Positions 1-8,051 are shown, numbered from the stretch's first letter. The stretch is DNA of 14,952 nt from Zetaproteobacteria bacterium (GCA_021545665.1 JAJRTX010000264.1:1-14952); one strand, 5' to 3'. Program-made: numbers and translations. The notes: generated from the letters alone by a model not told the origin.

Positions 1-1
1 C

Positions 2-613
2 AAGATTACCGGCAGTGCCGGAGACGATGCGCTGAATGGCGGGGCGGGTAATGATACGCTGATCGCCCTTGGCGGGCTGGATACGCTCAATGGCGGGATT
101 GGCGATGACTTTTTGTTTGGCGGCAAGGACAGTGATACCCTCAATGGTGATGGGGGTAATGACAACATTCGCGGTAACCTTGGCAATGATATCATCAATG
201 GCGGTGAGGGGGTCGATACCCTGCGCGGTGGCGGTTCAAATGATACGTTGAATGGTGATGGGGACAATGACTTTTTGTTTGGTGAGAACGGTCAGGATAT
301 TCTGTTTGGCGGGGCGGGTAATGATTCACTCACCGGTGGCCTTGGCGGTGGCGTTGCGGACGGTTTTACCGATACGTTCATCTATGCCGACACAGCAGCG
401 GGGGCCGGTGGTTTCGACCGCATCAAAGACTTTGAGAACGGTACTGATATGATCGACCTGCAAAGCTTCGGCTTCACCAATTTCGCCACTGATGTTGCAT
501 CGATTTCGAGCCAGTCCGGGGCAAATGTCAGAGTAAACTTCGGCTCCGGCGATGTGCTGCTGATCGAGAACTTCCTGCTGGCTGATTTTGATGGTGGTGA
601 TGTGTTGCTTTAG
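2..613 (+). CDS. RTX calcium-binding protein, C-terminal part (5' end outside window)
   Basis: The frame is open from the window edge to TAG at 611-613, giving about 203 residues with no start inside. The first ~110 residues are tandem glycine/aspartate nonapeptides of the GGxGxDxLx type (for example GGAGNDTL, GGNDNIRGN, GGAGNDSL), which in this family bind calcium and fold as a parallel beta-roll after export. The last ~85 residues (DTFIYADTAA, GGFDRIKDFENGTDMIDL, ending DVLL) match the serralysin-type C-terminal domain that follows RTX repeats and carries the type I secretion signal. It is therefore most likely an extracellular or surface protein exported by an ABC/MFP/TolC machine that is not in the window. 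The function of the missing N-terminal part cannot be known from here. The homologous but distinct tail of the next RTX gene shows the two are paralogues, not one split gene. Confidence 0.88.
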   Translation, partial: KITGSAGDDALNGGAGNDTLIALGGLDTLNGGIGDDFLFGGKDSDTLNGDGGNDNIRGNLGNDIINGGEGVDTLRGGGSNDTLNGDGDNDFLFGENGQDILFGGAGNDSLTGGLGGGVADGFTDTFIYADTAAGAGGFDRIKDFENGTDMIDLQSFGFTNFATDVASISSQSGANVRVNFGSGDVLLIENFLLADFDGGDVLL

Positions 614-616
614 GTG

Positions 617-841
617 ATATGGTTCTGCGGATGACGCTGTTGAACTTCCGTCTATGAAGCTGGCTTTGCTGACAAGGCAAATGCTTATAGCTATGCCAGC
701 AAGACTAGCTGGGACGCGGTGACATTTGATCTTTCCGGTGTTGCTGGCGCTCAGGTGGAAAATGTTCTTTATATTGAGAACATAACTACATACCTTAACT
801 CAAATAATTCTAGAATAAAGTTTAGGGGAACGTTATCATGA
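617..841 (+). pseudogene. Decayed 3' end of a second RTX gene
   Basis: Directly after the stop at 613, the DNA from ATATGGTTCTG (617) resembles the 3' end of the 848-aa RTX gene (from 3108). Read with a frameshift it gives YGSADDAVE, then, in the frame starting at 650, VYEAGF-ADKANAY, TSWDAVTFDLSG and QVENVLYIEN. The intact gene has YGSVDGAVD, VYEAGF, FADTITAM, TGWGAVKFDLSG and QVGDVLYIES. Relative to the intact copy, one base is missing near 630-648, and 22 codons (66 bp) are missing between two Gly-Phe positions (GGTTTT in the intact gene), as expected for a slippage deletion. Two stops (632, 641) lie in the upstream frame. The terminal TGA (839-841) overlaps the ATG of the following gene. 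It has no start and no RTX repeats of its own, so it is a fossil and not a gene. Confidence 0.78.
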
Positions 842-3384
842 AAACTGATGTTTTAGTTTACCGAGGTTGGGGAGACAATGGTCTCGGCGTTTACGGTAAC
901 GTCCTTGGCACTGACTATACGTATGAAATTTCCCAGATTGACCCTGACAATTTTGGCTATGGTAATTCGTTTTCAAAGGCCGGTAACGGATTCGTTTTTC
1001 GCGGTTACAACACATCTGGCTTTGATGACACGTTGGTCTATGCTGACGGCTCTTCCAGCGGAACAATAGTTATTGTCAATGATGTCAACGGCAATCCGGT
1101 TGTTGAACCAAGCAGTTTTAGCCCGTTTGGAACTGAAAGTGTCTTTCTCGCCAGCAATGCAAGCGTTTCCGCAACAACTCCCCCTCGTGTACTGATGGCA
1201 ACCAATGGCAACGGAGCGCCGGAGGTGCTGCTGCCTTTCCGTGTCGAAGAGTACCAGATCATAGGAAATTCGCTTTATGCGGTCGCTTACAATGGTGGTG
1301 ATTTATACAAGGTCAACGCCGACTATAGCTATGAGTTGATAAATGACCGCAGTGTGTCTGGAATTGCCACCAACTATTTGTTCGAATTCAATGGGGAGTT
1401 TTATTTCAGGGGCAGGGACGCAGGAGTAAATGATTTTTATAGTGTGGATCCAGTGACGGGTGATTCAACAGCGCTAAATATTGCGGTCAATGGCGGCGGT
1501 GATTCGATCTATTTTTCGCAAAGCGCTGTTGGAGACAGTCAGTTTTTCTATTGGTACAATGGAACCCCCAATACTGGTTTTGAATTATATGTAAGCGATG
1601 GCACCCCTGCAGGAACCAATCTTGTTGAAGACATAAACCCGGGGAACAACAGCTCCTCGGTTTCGGCGTGGAACACAATAATTGGAGACAAATTATTTTT
1701 TATCGCTGATGATGGCGGCATCGACGGCGCTGAACTGTGGGTCTCCGATGGCACTGCTGCTGGAACGTTTGCCCTTAGTGGCACTGGTACCAATGTCGGC
1801 ACGCTCTCTGCGCTTAGTACCAATGGCGGCACCTTTCGGTTGCTGGCGGTTGGCAACGATTTGTATTTTGCAGCCAATGGAACACAGGGAACCGAGCTCT
1901 ACATCACAGATGGAACGGTCGTTGGCACACAGCTTGTCCTGGACATAAGGCCGGGTCCGAATGCTTCGCGCCCCGATAATTTCTACACGGATGGCACCTA
2001 TCTCTATTTCACCATAGAGTCGGGCAATGACGAAGAGGCAGTATGGATATCAGATGGAACTGCTGCTGGAACATATGCGCTATCTGATCCGCATAGCGGA
2101 AATGGGAATCTGGAGCCTGATATGCTCTCCATCATCAATATAAATGTAGACAATATACCTGTCAGAAACATAGATGGGACGGCGATGGCGGACATACTAA
2201 CCGGCTCCGTTTTGCATGAGACCATAAATGGTCTGGCAGGTGCGGACACCCTCATCGGTGGCAATGGCAATGATGTTCTCGACGGCGGTACTGGTAATGA
2301 CAGTCTTGATGGCGGGATAGGCACAGACACAGCCTCTTATGCTTTCGCCACAGCCACTGTTGTTGTCAATCTGGCGGCTGGTACGGCAACGGGTGGCGCT
2401 GGAAATGACACACTGACTTCCATTGAAAATGCCACTGGTGGTGCGGGCAACGACAGCCTAACAGGTACCAATAACAGTAATCTGCTTGTTGGTAATGCAG
2501 GTGAAGACCGCCTGTATGGCCGTGGTGGCGATGATCAACTTAATGGTGACGCAGGTAATGACCTTCTCAAGGGTGGTGCCGGGCTTGATACGCTCAATGG
2601 TGATGCCGGGTCTGATGTTTTGTTCGGCGGTGATGGAAATGATATTCTTTATGGCGGCTCAGAAGTTGATTACCTTTATGGCAATAATGACGACGACTGG
2701 CTTTATGGTGATGAGGGCAATGACCGCCTGAATGGCGGCGCTGGTAATGATACGATAATCGGCGGCACGGGCGATGACAGGCTCAAGGGCAAGGCGGGTG
2801 ATGATACGCTTTACGGCGGCGATGGCTCGGATCAGCTTTATGCTGATGAGGGTCTTGATAGTCTTTATGGCGAGAATGGCAATGACTGGCTCTATGGCGG
2901 TAAGGACAATGATATACTCTTTGGCGGTGCGGGCATTGATCGTTTACGTGGTAATCTTGGCAATGATGAGCTTAGTGGCGGTGCGGGTAATGATAATCTT
3001 TATGGTGGCGGTCAAAGCGATATTCTTAATGGCGGCGCTGGCAATGATTTTCTCTATGGCGAGAACGGTGCTGATACGCTGAGTGGCGGTGTTGGTAATG
3101 ACCGGCTATATGGTTCTGTTGATGGAGCTGTTGATGTTTTCGTTTATGAGGCTGGTTTTGGGGATGATCGGGTGCGTGAGTTTGAGGACGGTTTTGATCT
3201 GATTGATCTCTCATCTTATGGTTTTGCCGACACAATTACTGCAATGACTTTTGCCAGCCAGACCGGCTGGGGCGCGGTGAAGTTTGATCTCTCAGGCGCT
3301 GTTGGCGGTCAGGTGGGAGATGTTCTTTATATCGAGAGTATGGTGCTGAATACCAGCTTTACGGATGCTGATATTATTGTGTGA
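838..3384 (+). CDS. Secreted RTX protein with ELWxxDGTxxGT repeats
   Basis: An 848-residue protein starting at ATG 838, with AGGGGA (824-829) at good Shine-Dalgarno distance. There is no cleavable N-terminal signal peptide, as expected for type I secretion. Residues ~1-435 are beta-rich and include four units of an ELWxxDGTxxGT motif at about residues 249 (ELYVSDGTPAGT), 299 (ELWVSDGTAAGT), 353 (ELYITDGTVVGT) and 401 (AVWISDGTAAGT). The ~50-residue spacing suggests a propeller- or sandwich-like repeat domain. Residues ~442-760 are RTX nonapeptides (GGxGxDxLYG), interrupted by one non-repeat insert around TASYAFATATVVVNLAAG. Residues ~761-848 are the serralysin-type C-terminal secretion/cap domain (VFVYEAGFGDDRV, DLIDLSSYGF, end DADIIV). 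No protease or other catalytic motif is visible; a structural, adhesive or surface-layer role is only a guess. Confidence 0.92.
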   Translation: MKTDVLVYRGWGDNGLGVYGNVLGTDYTYEISQIDPDNFGYGNSFSKAGNGFVFRGYNTSGFDDTLVYADGSSSGTIVIVNDVNGNPVVEPSSFSPFGTESVFLASNASVSATTPPRVLMATNGNGAPEVLLPFRVEEYQIIGNSLYAVAYNGGDLYKVNADYSYELINDRSVSGIATNYLFEFNGEFYFRGRDAGVNDFYSVDPVTGDSTALNIAVNGGGDSIYFSQSAVGDSQFFYWYNGTPNTGFELYVSDGTPAGTNLVEDINPGNNSSSVSAWNTIIGDKLFFIADDGGIDGAELWVSDGTAAGTFALSGTGTNVGTLSALSTNGGTFRLLAVGNDLYFAANGTQGTELYITDGTVVGTQLVLDIRPGPNASRPDNFYTDGTYLYFTIESGNDEEAVWISDGTAAGTYALSDPHSGNGNLEPDMLSIININVDNIPVRNIDGTAMADILTGSVLHETINGLAGADTLIGGNGNDVLDGGTGNDSLDGGIGTDTASYAFATATVVVNLAAGTATGGAGNDTLTSIENATGGAGNDSLTGTNNSNLLVGNAGEDRLYGRGGDDQLNGDAGNDLLKGGAGLDTLNGDAGSDVLFGGDGNDILYGGSEVDYLYGNNDDDWLYGDEGNDRLNGGAGNDTIIGGTGDDRLKGKAGDDTLYGGDGSDQLYADEGLDSLYGENGNDWLYGGKDNDILFGGAGIDRLRGNLGNDELSGGAGNDNLYGGGQSDILNGGAGNDFLYGENGADTLSGGVGNDRLYGSVDGAVDVFVYEAGFGDDRVREFEDGFDLIDLSSYGFADTITAMTFASQTGWGAVKFDLSGAVGGQVGDVLYIESMVLNTSFTDADIIV

Positions 3385-3413
3385 ATTGGTGCGACTGAAT
3401 AACCCCGTGTTTT

Positions 3414-3620
3414 CTAGGCATCCTGCAGTTTCATTAGTTGCCATCTTTTAAAGTCATTCAACACATTTAAGGTTCTGAACTTGCGTCCGTGTGCCGGTTG
3501 GTCGGCCATGAAGTCCATCGACCATGTGTAGTTTGGCAACTCTGGAAAGCTACAGCGCCCGGGTTTTTTCTTTTCAACCGTTTATGTGGCCTGATACCCA
3601 AATTGTAGAAAACTGCGATG
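3414..3620 (-). pseudogene. IS3-family transposase (OrfB) fragment, frameshifted
   Basis: Read on the minus strand, an upstream frame gives VFYNLGIRPHKRLKRK. After a shift in the A-run (T-run 3564-3569 on the plus strand) the next frame gives KPGRCSFPELPNYTWSMDFM, then ADQPAHGRKFRTLNVLNDF, ending at a stop (3416-3414). This matches the region of IS3-family OrfB proteins leading into the integrase core. The aspartate of WSMDFM (3507-3524) corresponds to the first D of the DDE triad. One A lost from the run explains the frame change. The rest of the transposase (later D and E, orfA) and clear inverted repeats are absent here, so this is an inactive remnant. The exact outer boundaries are uncertain, and similarity fades beyond ~3450 and ~3615. 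Confidence 0.75.
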
Positions 3621-3794
3621 GACAAATTCCGACAGCAGTAGCATGAGATGTCGAGCCGGTGGTCTAATTTGCATTTGCCGAAGGATGATTGAATATTCGC
3701 CAGAATGGTGTAAGTGGTGCGATGTGTACTAATTTTCTGGGGAGTAAATTTTTCGTGGCGAATTGCCGATAGCAACTATGTGGAACAGCAGAAA

Positions 3795-4955
3795 ATGTCT
3801 AGCCAAATTAATATGAAAATTCCCGGCAAAGTGGCATGGGATGAACTGATGTTTCTTAGTACACTTGCATCTCGTGTTCCTGCCATGGGGCAGATCGTCG
3901 AGATTGGGCCCCTTTACGGGCGATCTACTTTCTCGCTGGCAAAGTCAGCACCGCAAGCTACCGTCACATCTATTGATACGTTTGAAAATGCTGAGTGGAT
4001 TCAAAAATATGCAGCCTCATCAAAAGATATTCCACAATTTGGTCTGGAGGCTTTCAAAAAGTTCACTTCACAATTTGAGAATGTCAATCCGATAGTTGGT
4101 TTTAGTCCGCAAGTTGTAAGTGATTGGTCAAAACCGATAGATATGTATTTTGAAGATGCAACCCACGGCAATCCAAACCTAAAAGAGAATATGAATTTTT
4201 GGATATCTCATCTCAAACCGGGCGGTATCGCATGTGGCCACGATTATACGTTACGCTTTCCGGACGTAAAGAGGGAAGTGGATGAATGGGCAAAACGCTG
4301 GGGAACAATTCCCAAAATAGTTGGTTCTCTATGGGCCATTCAAAAACCAGAAAATGGGGTTTCTCAGCCGACTTTGCACACCATTGAAGGAGTTAATAGC
4401 GTACATAACCTTGTTGTCCATACAAAAAACAAACGTTTTGGGCATATGAAAACGCGATCTGGATATTGGGCCGGCGCTCATCTGGATGCCGACCCACTAA
4501 ACTGGATATCAATTGATTTCAGCAATCATGATGAGGATTTGCAATTACGATATAATGTAAGACATCCAAAATTTGGGCAAAGCGGATGGAAAGATGCAGG
4601 CGAAAAAGCTATGGTTATTCATGAGGGTTGCGGAAAGCCTATTTGGGAATTTGCCGCAAAATTAAGTGGAAAATCAGCTGAAAAATTCAAAGTCTATTAT
4701 CGTGTTGCATACCGGCAAATCGGCAATGGCGGGTATAAATTGAGTGAAATAAGTGAATGGACGTCACAAGGAAAATGGTGCTCCTCCAGATACCCAGGTG
4801 CAAATGCCTGCTCTATTTCAATTACCATAGCTAAAAATATACCGCCTTCTGTGCAGGCCGAATTTCACTCCAGCGCAAGTTTAATGGCCCTTGATAATTA
4901 CAAGCGGGCAAGGCGGTTTCTTTCCAAAATCAAACACAGATTGAGTATCAATTGA
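3795..4955 (+). CDS. SAM-dependent methyltransferase with extra beta-rich C-terminal domain
   Basis: From the ATG at 3795 this is 386 residues. The frame is open further upstream (GTG 3714), but that part reads through the IS3 remnant's flank and looks non-coding, so the ATG after GGAACAG (3782-3788) is preferred; ATG 3813 is an alternative. Residues ~1-190 are a class I methyltransferase of the Methyltransf_24 kind: the glycine-rich SAM loop is EIGPLYGRST (36-45), the acidic ribose-binding position is around SIDTFE (D61), and there is LKPGGIACGHDYT (~140-152), then FPDVKREVDEWAKRWG. Residues ~225-385 are a separate domain with ChW-like features, including YNVRHPKFGQSGW (from Y253) and KVYYRVAYRQIG (around Y301). 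In a glycan cluster the likely role is O-methylation of a sugar, cytoplasmic; the substrate is unknown. Confidence 0.82.
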   Translation: MSSQINMKIPGKVAWDELMFLSTLASRVPAMGQIVEIGPLYGRSTFSLAKSAPQATVTSIDTFENAEWIQKYAASSKDIPQFGLEAFKKFTSQFENVNPIVGFSPQVVSDWSKPIDMYFEDATHGNPNLKENMNFWISHLKPGGIACGHDYTLRFPDVKREVDEWAKRWGTIPKIVGSLWAIQKPENGVSQPTLHTIEGVNSVHNLVVHTKNKRFGHMKTRSGYWAGAHLDADPLNWISIDFSNHDEDLQLRYNVRHPKFGQSGWKDAGEKAMVIHEGCGKPIWEFAAKLSGKSAEKFKVYYRVAYRQIGNGGYKLSEISEWTSQGKWCSSRYPGANACSISITIAKNIPPSVQAEFHSSASLMALDNYKRARRFLSKIKHRLSIN

Positions 4956-5085
4956 GATTACGTACGGATTGTCATTGATTGGAGAGTTGTGTAATAAACC
5001 TCTCATTAATGTACACTGGCAACATAAATGAGCCTATGCCCAAATACACATTTTTGAAATTTGAACAGAAAGATATGAAGGCACA

Positions 5086-6108
5086 ATGGAAGAATATAGA
5101 ATAAAAGAATTGATGGCATCTGCCAAAGTACTGGCCGAATCTGATGACTTCGCTGGAAAAGAACACGCAAAAAAACTATACAGCTGGCTTCAGGCAGCTT
5201 TTGTTGCAGAGCGCGGCGAAATAAAGAGACTGGGGTTTAGAGAGTATTTATTACAGGATTTCAAAAAGCACCTTGTTCAGGCAGGAATAAAAGAGGGAAC
5301 AATTTGCGAAATTGGTGGCCCACATAATTCGTTTGCCAAAAACATGCCTGAATATGATTTTGAATTTCTTTCACTGTATCCTGACAGCGCCGGAAAGGTG
5401 CTGGTTGCTGATGCCACCCAGTGTGATTATATTGAAGGCGAGCGTTATGATGCGATTTTTAGTGTCAGCGTTTTTGAGCATATTTCAAAACCCTGGAAGG
5501 CCGCTAAACATTTGAGCCGTTTGTTGAAACCTGGCGGCATTTGCTACCATGCAGCTCCATTTAGTTATTTTTATCATGGCGCACCTGCCGATTATTGGCG
5601 CTTCACACCTGATGCATTGAAACTTATATTCTCAGAATTAAAACCGTTGACTGCTGAATTTTACGGTAAAAACAGGCGGCGCGACAACAGAGGCTCTGAT
5701 GTAAATGCTGTGGACCGGGATGGCGGTCCGCAATTTGCAGTGGATGCATTTGGCGGCTGGCGTGAAAACTGGTTCTCAATTTATGTTGGCCAGAAAGATA
5801 AAGAGTATCTTCAAGCTCAAATTAAAAGAGCTGAAATTCAGGTAATTATCAACTTGATGAAACATCTTGAAGTTGCCGGTTTTGACGAAACAAAGGCGGC
5901 CCAAAAGGTTCAATCAATAATCACATCAATCGTGGTTAATCAAGATGAAGAGATTACTGTGTTAAAAAAATCTATCCTTGCCAAGGCTATAACACCTGGC
6001 TTGAAATATACACGGAAAGAAATTGAAGAAATCTGGAATAAAAGAGGGCGCGATGGTATCAAAGTCAGCTATTCCCGCTTTGTGATGGCAGAAAAAGTCG
6101 GTTTGTAG
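5086..6108 (+). CDS. Class I SAM-dependent methyltransferase
   Basis: A 340-residue protein. The start ATG 5086 is preceded by GAAGG (5077-5081). The methyltransferase core has the SAM loop EIGGPHNSF (75-83), SVSVFEHISKPW around E131-H132 (motif usual in Methyltransf_11/23 proteins), RLLKPGGICYHAAPFS, and HGAPADYWRFTPDALKLIF, where PxDYWRFT is typical of sugar or lipid methyltransferases in polysaccharide loci. An N-terminal helical segment (1-65) and a charged C-terminal tail (~245-340, rich in Lys/Glu) flank it. It lies 130 bases after the preceding methyltransferase on the same strand, so cotranscription is possible. The acceptor is not deducible. It ends just before an IS630 fragment, which may have separated it from the exporter genes. 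Confidence 0.83.
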   Translation: MEEYRIKELMASAKVLAESDDFAGKEHAKKLYSWLQAAFVAERGEIKRLGFREYLLQDFKKHLVQAGIKEGTICEIGGPHNSFAKNMPEYDFEFLSLYPDSAGKVLVADATQCDYIEGERYDAIFSVSVFEHISKPWKAAKHLSRLLKPGGICYHAAPFSYFYHGAPADYWRFTPDALKLIFSELKPLTAEFYGKNRRRDNRGSDVNAVDRDGGPQFAVDAFGGWRENWFSIYVGQKDKEYLQAQIKRAEIQVIINLMKHLEVAGFDETKAAQKVQSIITSIVVNQDEEITVLKKSILAKAITPGLKYTRKEIEEIWNKRGRDGIKVSYSRFVMAEKVGL

Positions 6109-6149
6109 GAGGCCCATGTTGATCAACTTAAATCAATCCTGGATCTGAT

Positions 6150-6366
6150 CAGTTAACAAAGTAATCGGAGTAAGGCAGGCGGTCAAAATATTTGAGGCCT
6201 GCCTGCTGTATCTTTCATGTTATTCACCAGGCTTTAAGGCAAGCGAAACGGTCTTTTCAAAACTCAAGACTGGTCTCAAAAACATCGCGGAAAAACGATA
6301 AATGACCTGCGGGATTTAATTGCAAAATTAATCAATGAATTCAAACCAAATGGTTATTGCAGATAA
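6150..6366 (+). pseudogene. IS630-family transposase C-terminal remnant
   Basis: Reading from 6161 in frame gives VIGVRQAVKIFEACLLYLSC, then YSPGFKASETVFSKLKTGLK and NIAEKR, ending at a stop at 6299. In the frame starting at 6298 it continues INDLRDLIAKLINEFKPNGY and stops at 6364-6366. This is the standard end of IS630/Tc1-mariner transposases (AKLLYLPPYSPDFNPIE, then FSKLK, then the AERT-type helix and FTPEECANYF-like tail). The catalytic glutamate-containing PIE segment is here KASE. One frameshift, loss of the N-terminal two thirds and a premature end make it inactive. The fragment sits immediately upstream of the Wzm-type permease and ends 18 bases before its ATG. Confidence 0.78.
6173..6204 (+). 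terminator. Inverted repeat inside the IS630 remnant (weak terminator candidate)
   Basis: AGGCAGGC (6173-6180) pairs with GCCTGCCT (6197-6204), and inside the loop TCAAA pairs with TTTGA around ATA, giving an interrupted stem of 8 plus 5 base pairs. It follows the methyltransferase stop by 65 bases. No U-tract follows (GCTGTATCTTTC), so intrinsic termination is doubtful. The sequence also reads as transposase remnant codons, so the symmetry may be incidental. Confidence 0.3.
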
Positions 6367-6384
6367 AATTAGAGATAAACCTTC

Positions 6385-7158
6385 ATGTATGATGAACTAA
6401 CTAAATCTGCGCCCCTTTGGCGAATCTGGGGTTTGGCTACAATTTACCGTGTAGTTCTGTCATACAGGCGCAGTTATTTTGGGACGCTCTGGATTCCGGT
6501 TTCTCTGATTCTAATTGTCATTGCAAAGGGAGTTTTATTTGGTGGAATTTTGAATGTTCAGATTGAGCGCATGATGCCAAATGTTGCTTTGGGACTTCTT
6601 CTTTGGAGGCTTTATGCTGGAATACTGGTATCAAGTTGTTCAGCCTTTTCCGTTTTCAAACGCGATTTTGAGTCAGGCTATTATCCACTATTTACTCCAA
6701 TATTGAATGCAATCGTTAAAGAGCTGTTTATCTTTGCACATGGTCTGCTGCCCATGATTGCAATTACTTTGTACTTTATAACGCCGACACTGTCTGCTTT
6801 CCTCTATCTGATAGTCGGTATGATGTTGGCGATATTTGCTATTTTGCCAATCGGTTTTGTGCTGGCAACAATCAGCACCCGATATAGAGATATCGCCGAT
6901 CTTATAAAATCTACCATGCGGGTTATATATTTTTTGACCCCTGTTATATGGCTGCCGGAAATGGCGACGGGACCATATTCCTGGGCTCTAACGCTTAATC
7001 CATTTTTTCATCTGATAGAGATCATTCGGGACCCGCTTGCCGGTCAACCCATTGATCCAATGAATTGGGTATTTGTATTTGTTATCGGGTCTGTTTGTTG
7101 GATGATGGTTGCCTATATATACCACTCATATGGACGCAGGATTTTATTGTGGCTGTAG
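6385..7158 (+). CDS. wzm: ABC-2 type polysaccharide export permease (Wzm/KpsM-like)
   Basis: A 257-residue integral membrane protein with about six hydrophobic segments. It has the family signatures YRRSYFGTLWIPVSLIL near residue 27 (amphipathic RYR-type segment entering TM1), TRYRDIADLIKS in the middle, TPVIWLPEM, and NPFFHLIEIIRDPLAG near the end. These are the usual marks of the inner-membrane subunit that exports lipid-linked O antigen or capsule with a Wzt/KpsT ATPase. The ATPase gene follows with a 10-base overlap, which supports translational coupling. The upstream 18-226 bases are an IS630 fossil, so the native promoter may have been displaced; AGAGA (6370-6374) is only a weak ribosome site. 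The exported glycan is unknown. Confidence 0.88.
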   Translation: MYDELTKSAPLWRIWGLATIYRVVLSYRRSYFGTLWIPVSLILIVIAKGVLFGGILNVQIERMMPNVALGLLLWRLYAGILVSSCSAFSVFKRDFESGYYPLFTPILNAIVKELFIFAHGLLPMIAITLYFITPTLSAFLYLIVGMMLAIFAILPIGFVLATISTRYRDIADLIKSTMRVIYFLTPVIWLPEMATGPYSWALTLNPFFHLIEIIRDPLAGQPIDPMNWVFVFVIGSVCWMMVAYIYHSYGRRILLWL

Positions 7159-7859
7159 ACGAACTTTACCTCAAAGCAATCAATATTTCGCTGAGTTATC
7201 CCGTTGACAATAGGGCGGGAAAACAAAATTCCGGACTGTGGCGAAAAATTCTTGGTGCAAACCACAAAGTGCCAGAACCAGACTCAAGGCCAACCATCAA
7301 GAATATTAATCTGGATTTGAGATCCGGGGACCGGCTAGGGCTGGTTGGTAGCAATGGCGCAGGTAAAACAACACTGTTGAAGGTATTATCTGGTGGTATT
7401 CCGATTCAAAAAGGTCAAATTAAAACGAATGGAAAAATAGTTAGCTTACTTAACAGAACCCAGGGGATGTCTATGGAAGCGTCCGGGTTTGAGAATATCA
7501 TCCTGCGTGGATTGTATTTGGGGTTCAGTGCCGCACAAATGCGGAAGAAGGCTGACAGGATAATCGAATTTTCCGAGTTGGGTGATCATGTTTATAAACC
7601 GTTGAGACTTTATTCAGCAGGAATGCGAGCACGACTGTCTTTTTCGATTTTAATGTCCAGTGAACCTGAGATTATTCTTCTTGATGAATGGCTGGGCGCA
7701 GGTGATCAAGAGTTTCAGATGAAGGCCGCGAATGAAATGCAAAAATTTGTAAAAAGCGCTTCTATCGTGGTTTTTGCGACGCACAGGAGACGTTTGCAAA
7801 GTTTAATCTGCAATCGAATTGCGACAATGGAGGAGGGTCGCATTACAAGTATTGTATAA
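7149..7859 (+). CDS. wzt: ABC polysaccharide export ATP-binding protein (Wzt/KpsT-like)
   Basis: The GTG at 7149 overlaps the end of the permease gene, with AGG (7138-7140) 8 bases upstream. Longer starts (ATG 7065) would overlap the permease by 94 bases and add a sequence unlike the family. This gives 236 residues: Walker A GSNGAGKT (67-74), a Q-loop region, the Wzt-type signature YSAGMRARLSF (155-165), Walker B IILLDEW (175-181) with D-loop GAGD, and the H-loop histidine in ATHRR (H212). It ends shortly after the nucleotide-binding domain, so it lacks the ~150-200-residue C-terminal glycan-binding domain of cap-recognising Wzt proteins such as those of E. coli O8/O9a. It powers export of a lipid-linked glycan through the preceding permease. 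Confidence 0.88.
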   Translation: MAVDELYLKAINISLSYPVDNRAGKQNSGLWRKILGANHKVPEPDSRPTIKNINLDLRSGDRLGLVGSNGAGKTTLLKVLSGGIPIQKGQIKTNGKIVSLLNRTQGMSMEASGFENIILRGLYLGFSAAQMRKKADRIIEFSELGDHVYKPLRLYSAGMRARLSFSILMSSEPEIILLDEWLGAGDQEFQMKAANEMQKFVKSASIVVFATHRRRLQSLICNRIATMEEGRITSIV

Positions 7860-8051
7860 AAGGAGTTGGCGCAGCACCCCAATTGTCACTGTCGTCAGGA
7901 CTTCAGATAATTCATGCGCTTTGTACTTAGCCTGGCTCCGGGTTGCCACCATCATTCTCCATATTTCTTGCAAAATACAAAGAATCAGATTTGCTCCCTT
8001 CACTTAACCAAATTTTGAACAGATACTCAGCAATATGCAAAGTAGCTCAAC

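Noticed and set aside
69..452. Two open frames within the RTX repeat DNA (69-251, 252-452)
   Set aside because: They are methionine-rich shadow frames of the glycine/aspartate repeat codons and have no ribosome site or family.
2486..3082. Met-rich plus-strand frames inside the large RTX gene
   Set aside because: The periodic ATGA comes from repeated GGTAATGAT codons read out of frame.
2..3384. CRISPR array or satellite repeat
   Set aside because: The short-period repetition is explained by RTX nonapeptide codons: it is in frame, diverged between units and has no constant repeat/spacer structure.
3714..3794. Upstream GTG extension of the first methyltransferase
   Set aside because: The 27 extra residues come from the flank of the IS3 remnant, do not look like the family's N-terminus and have no ribosome site.
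7803..8007. Short frames on both strands between the Wzt-type gene and the sulfotransferase
   Set aside because: They overlap each other, have no motif, no ribosome site and no recognisable similarity. I see nothing else in 7860-8051.
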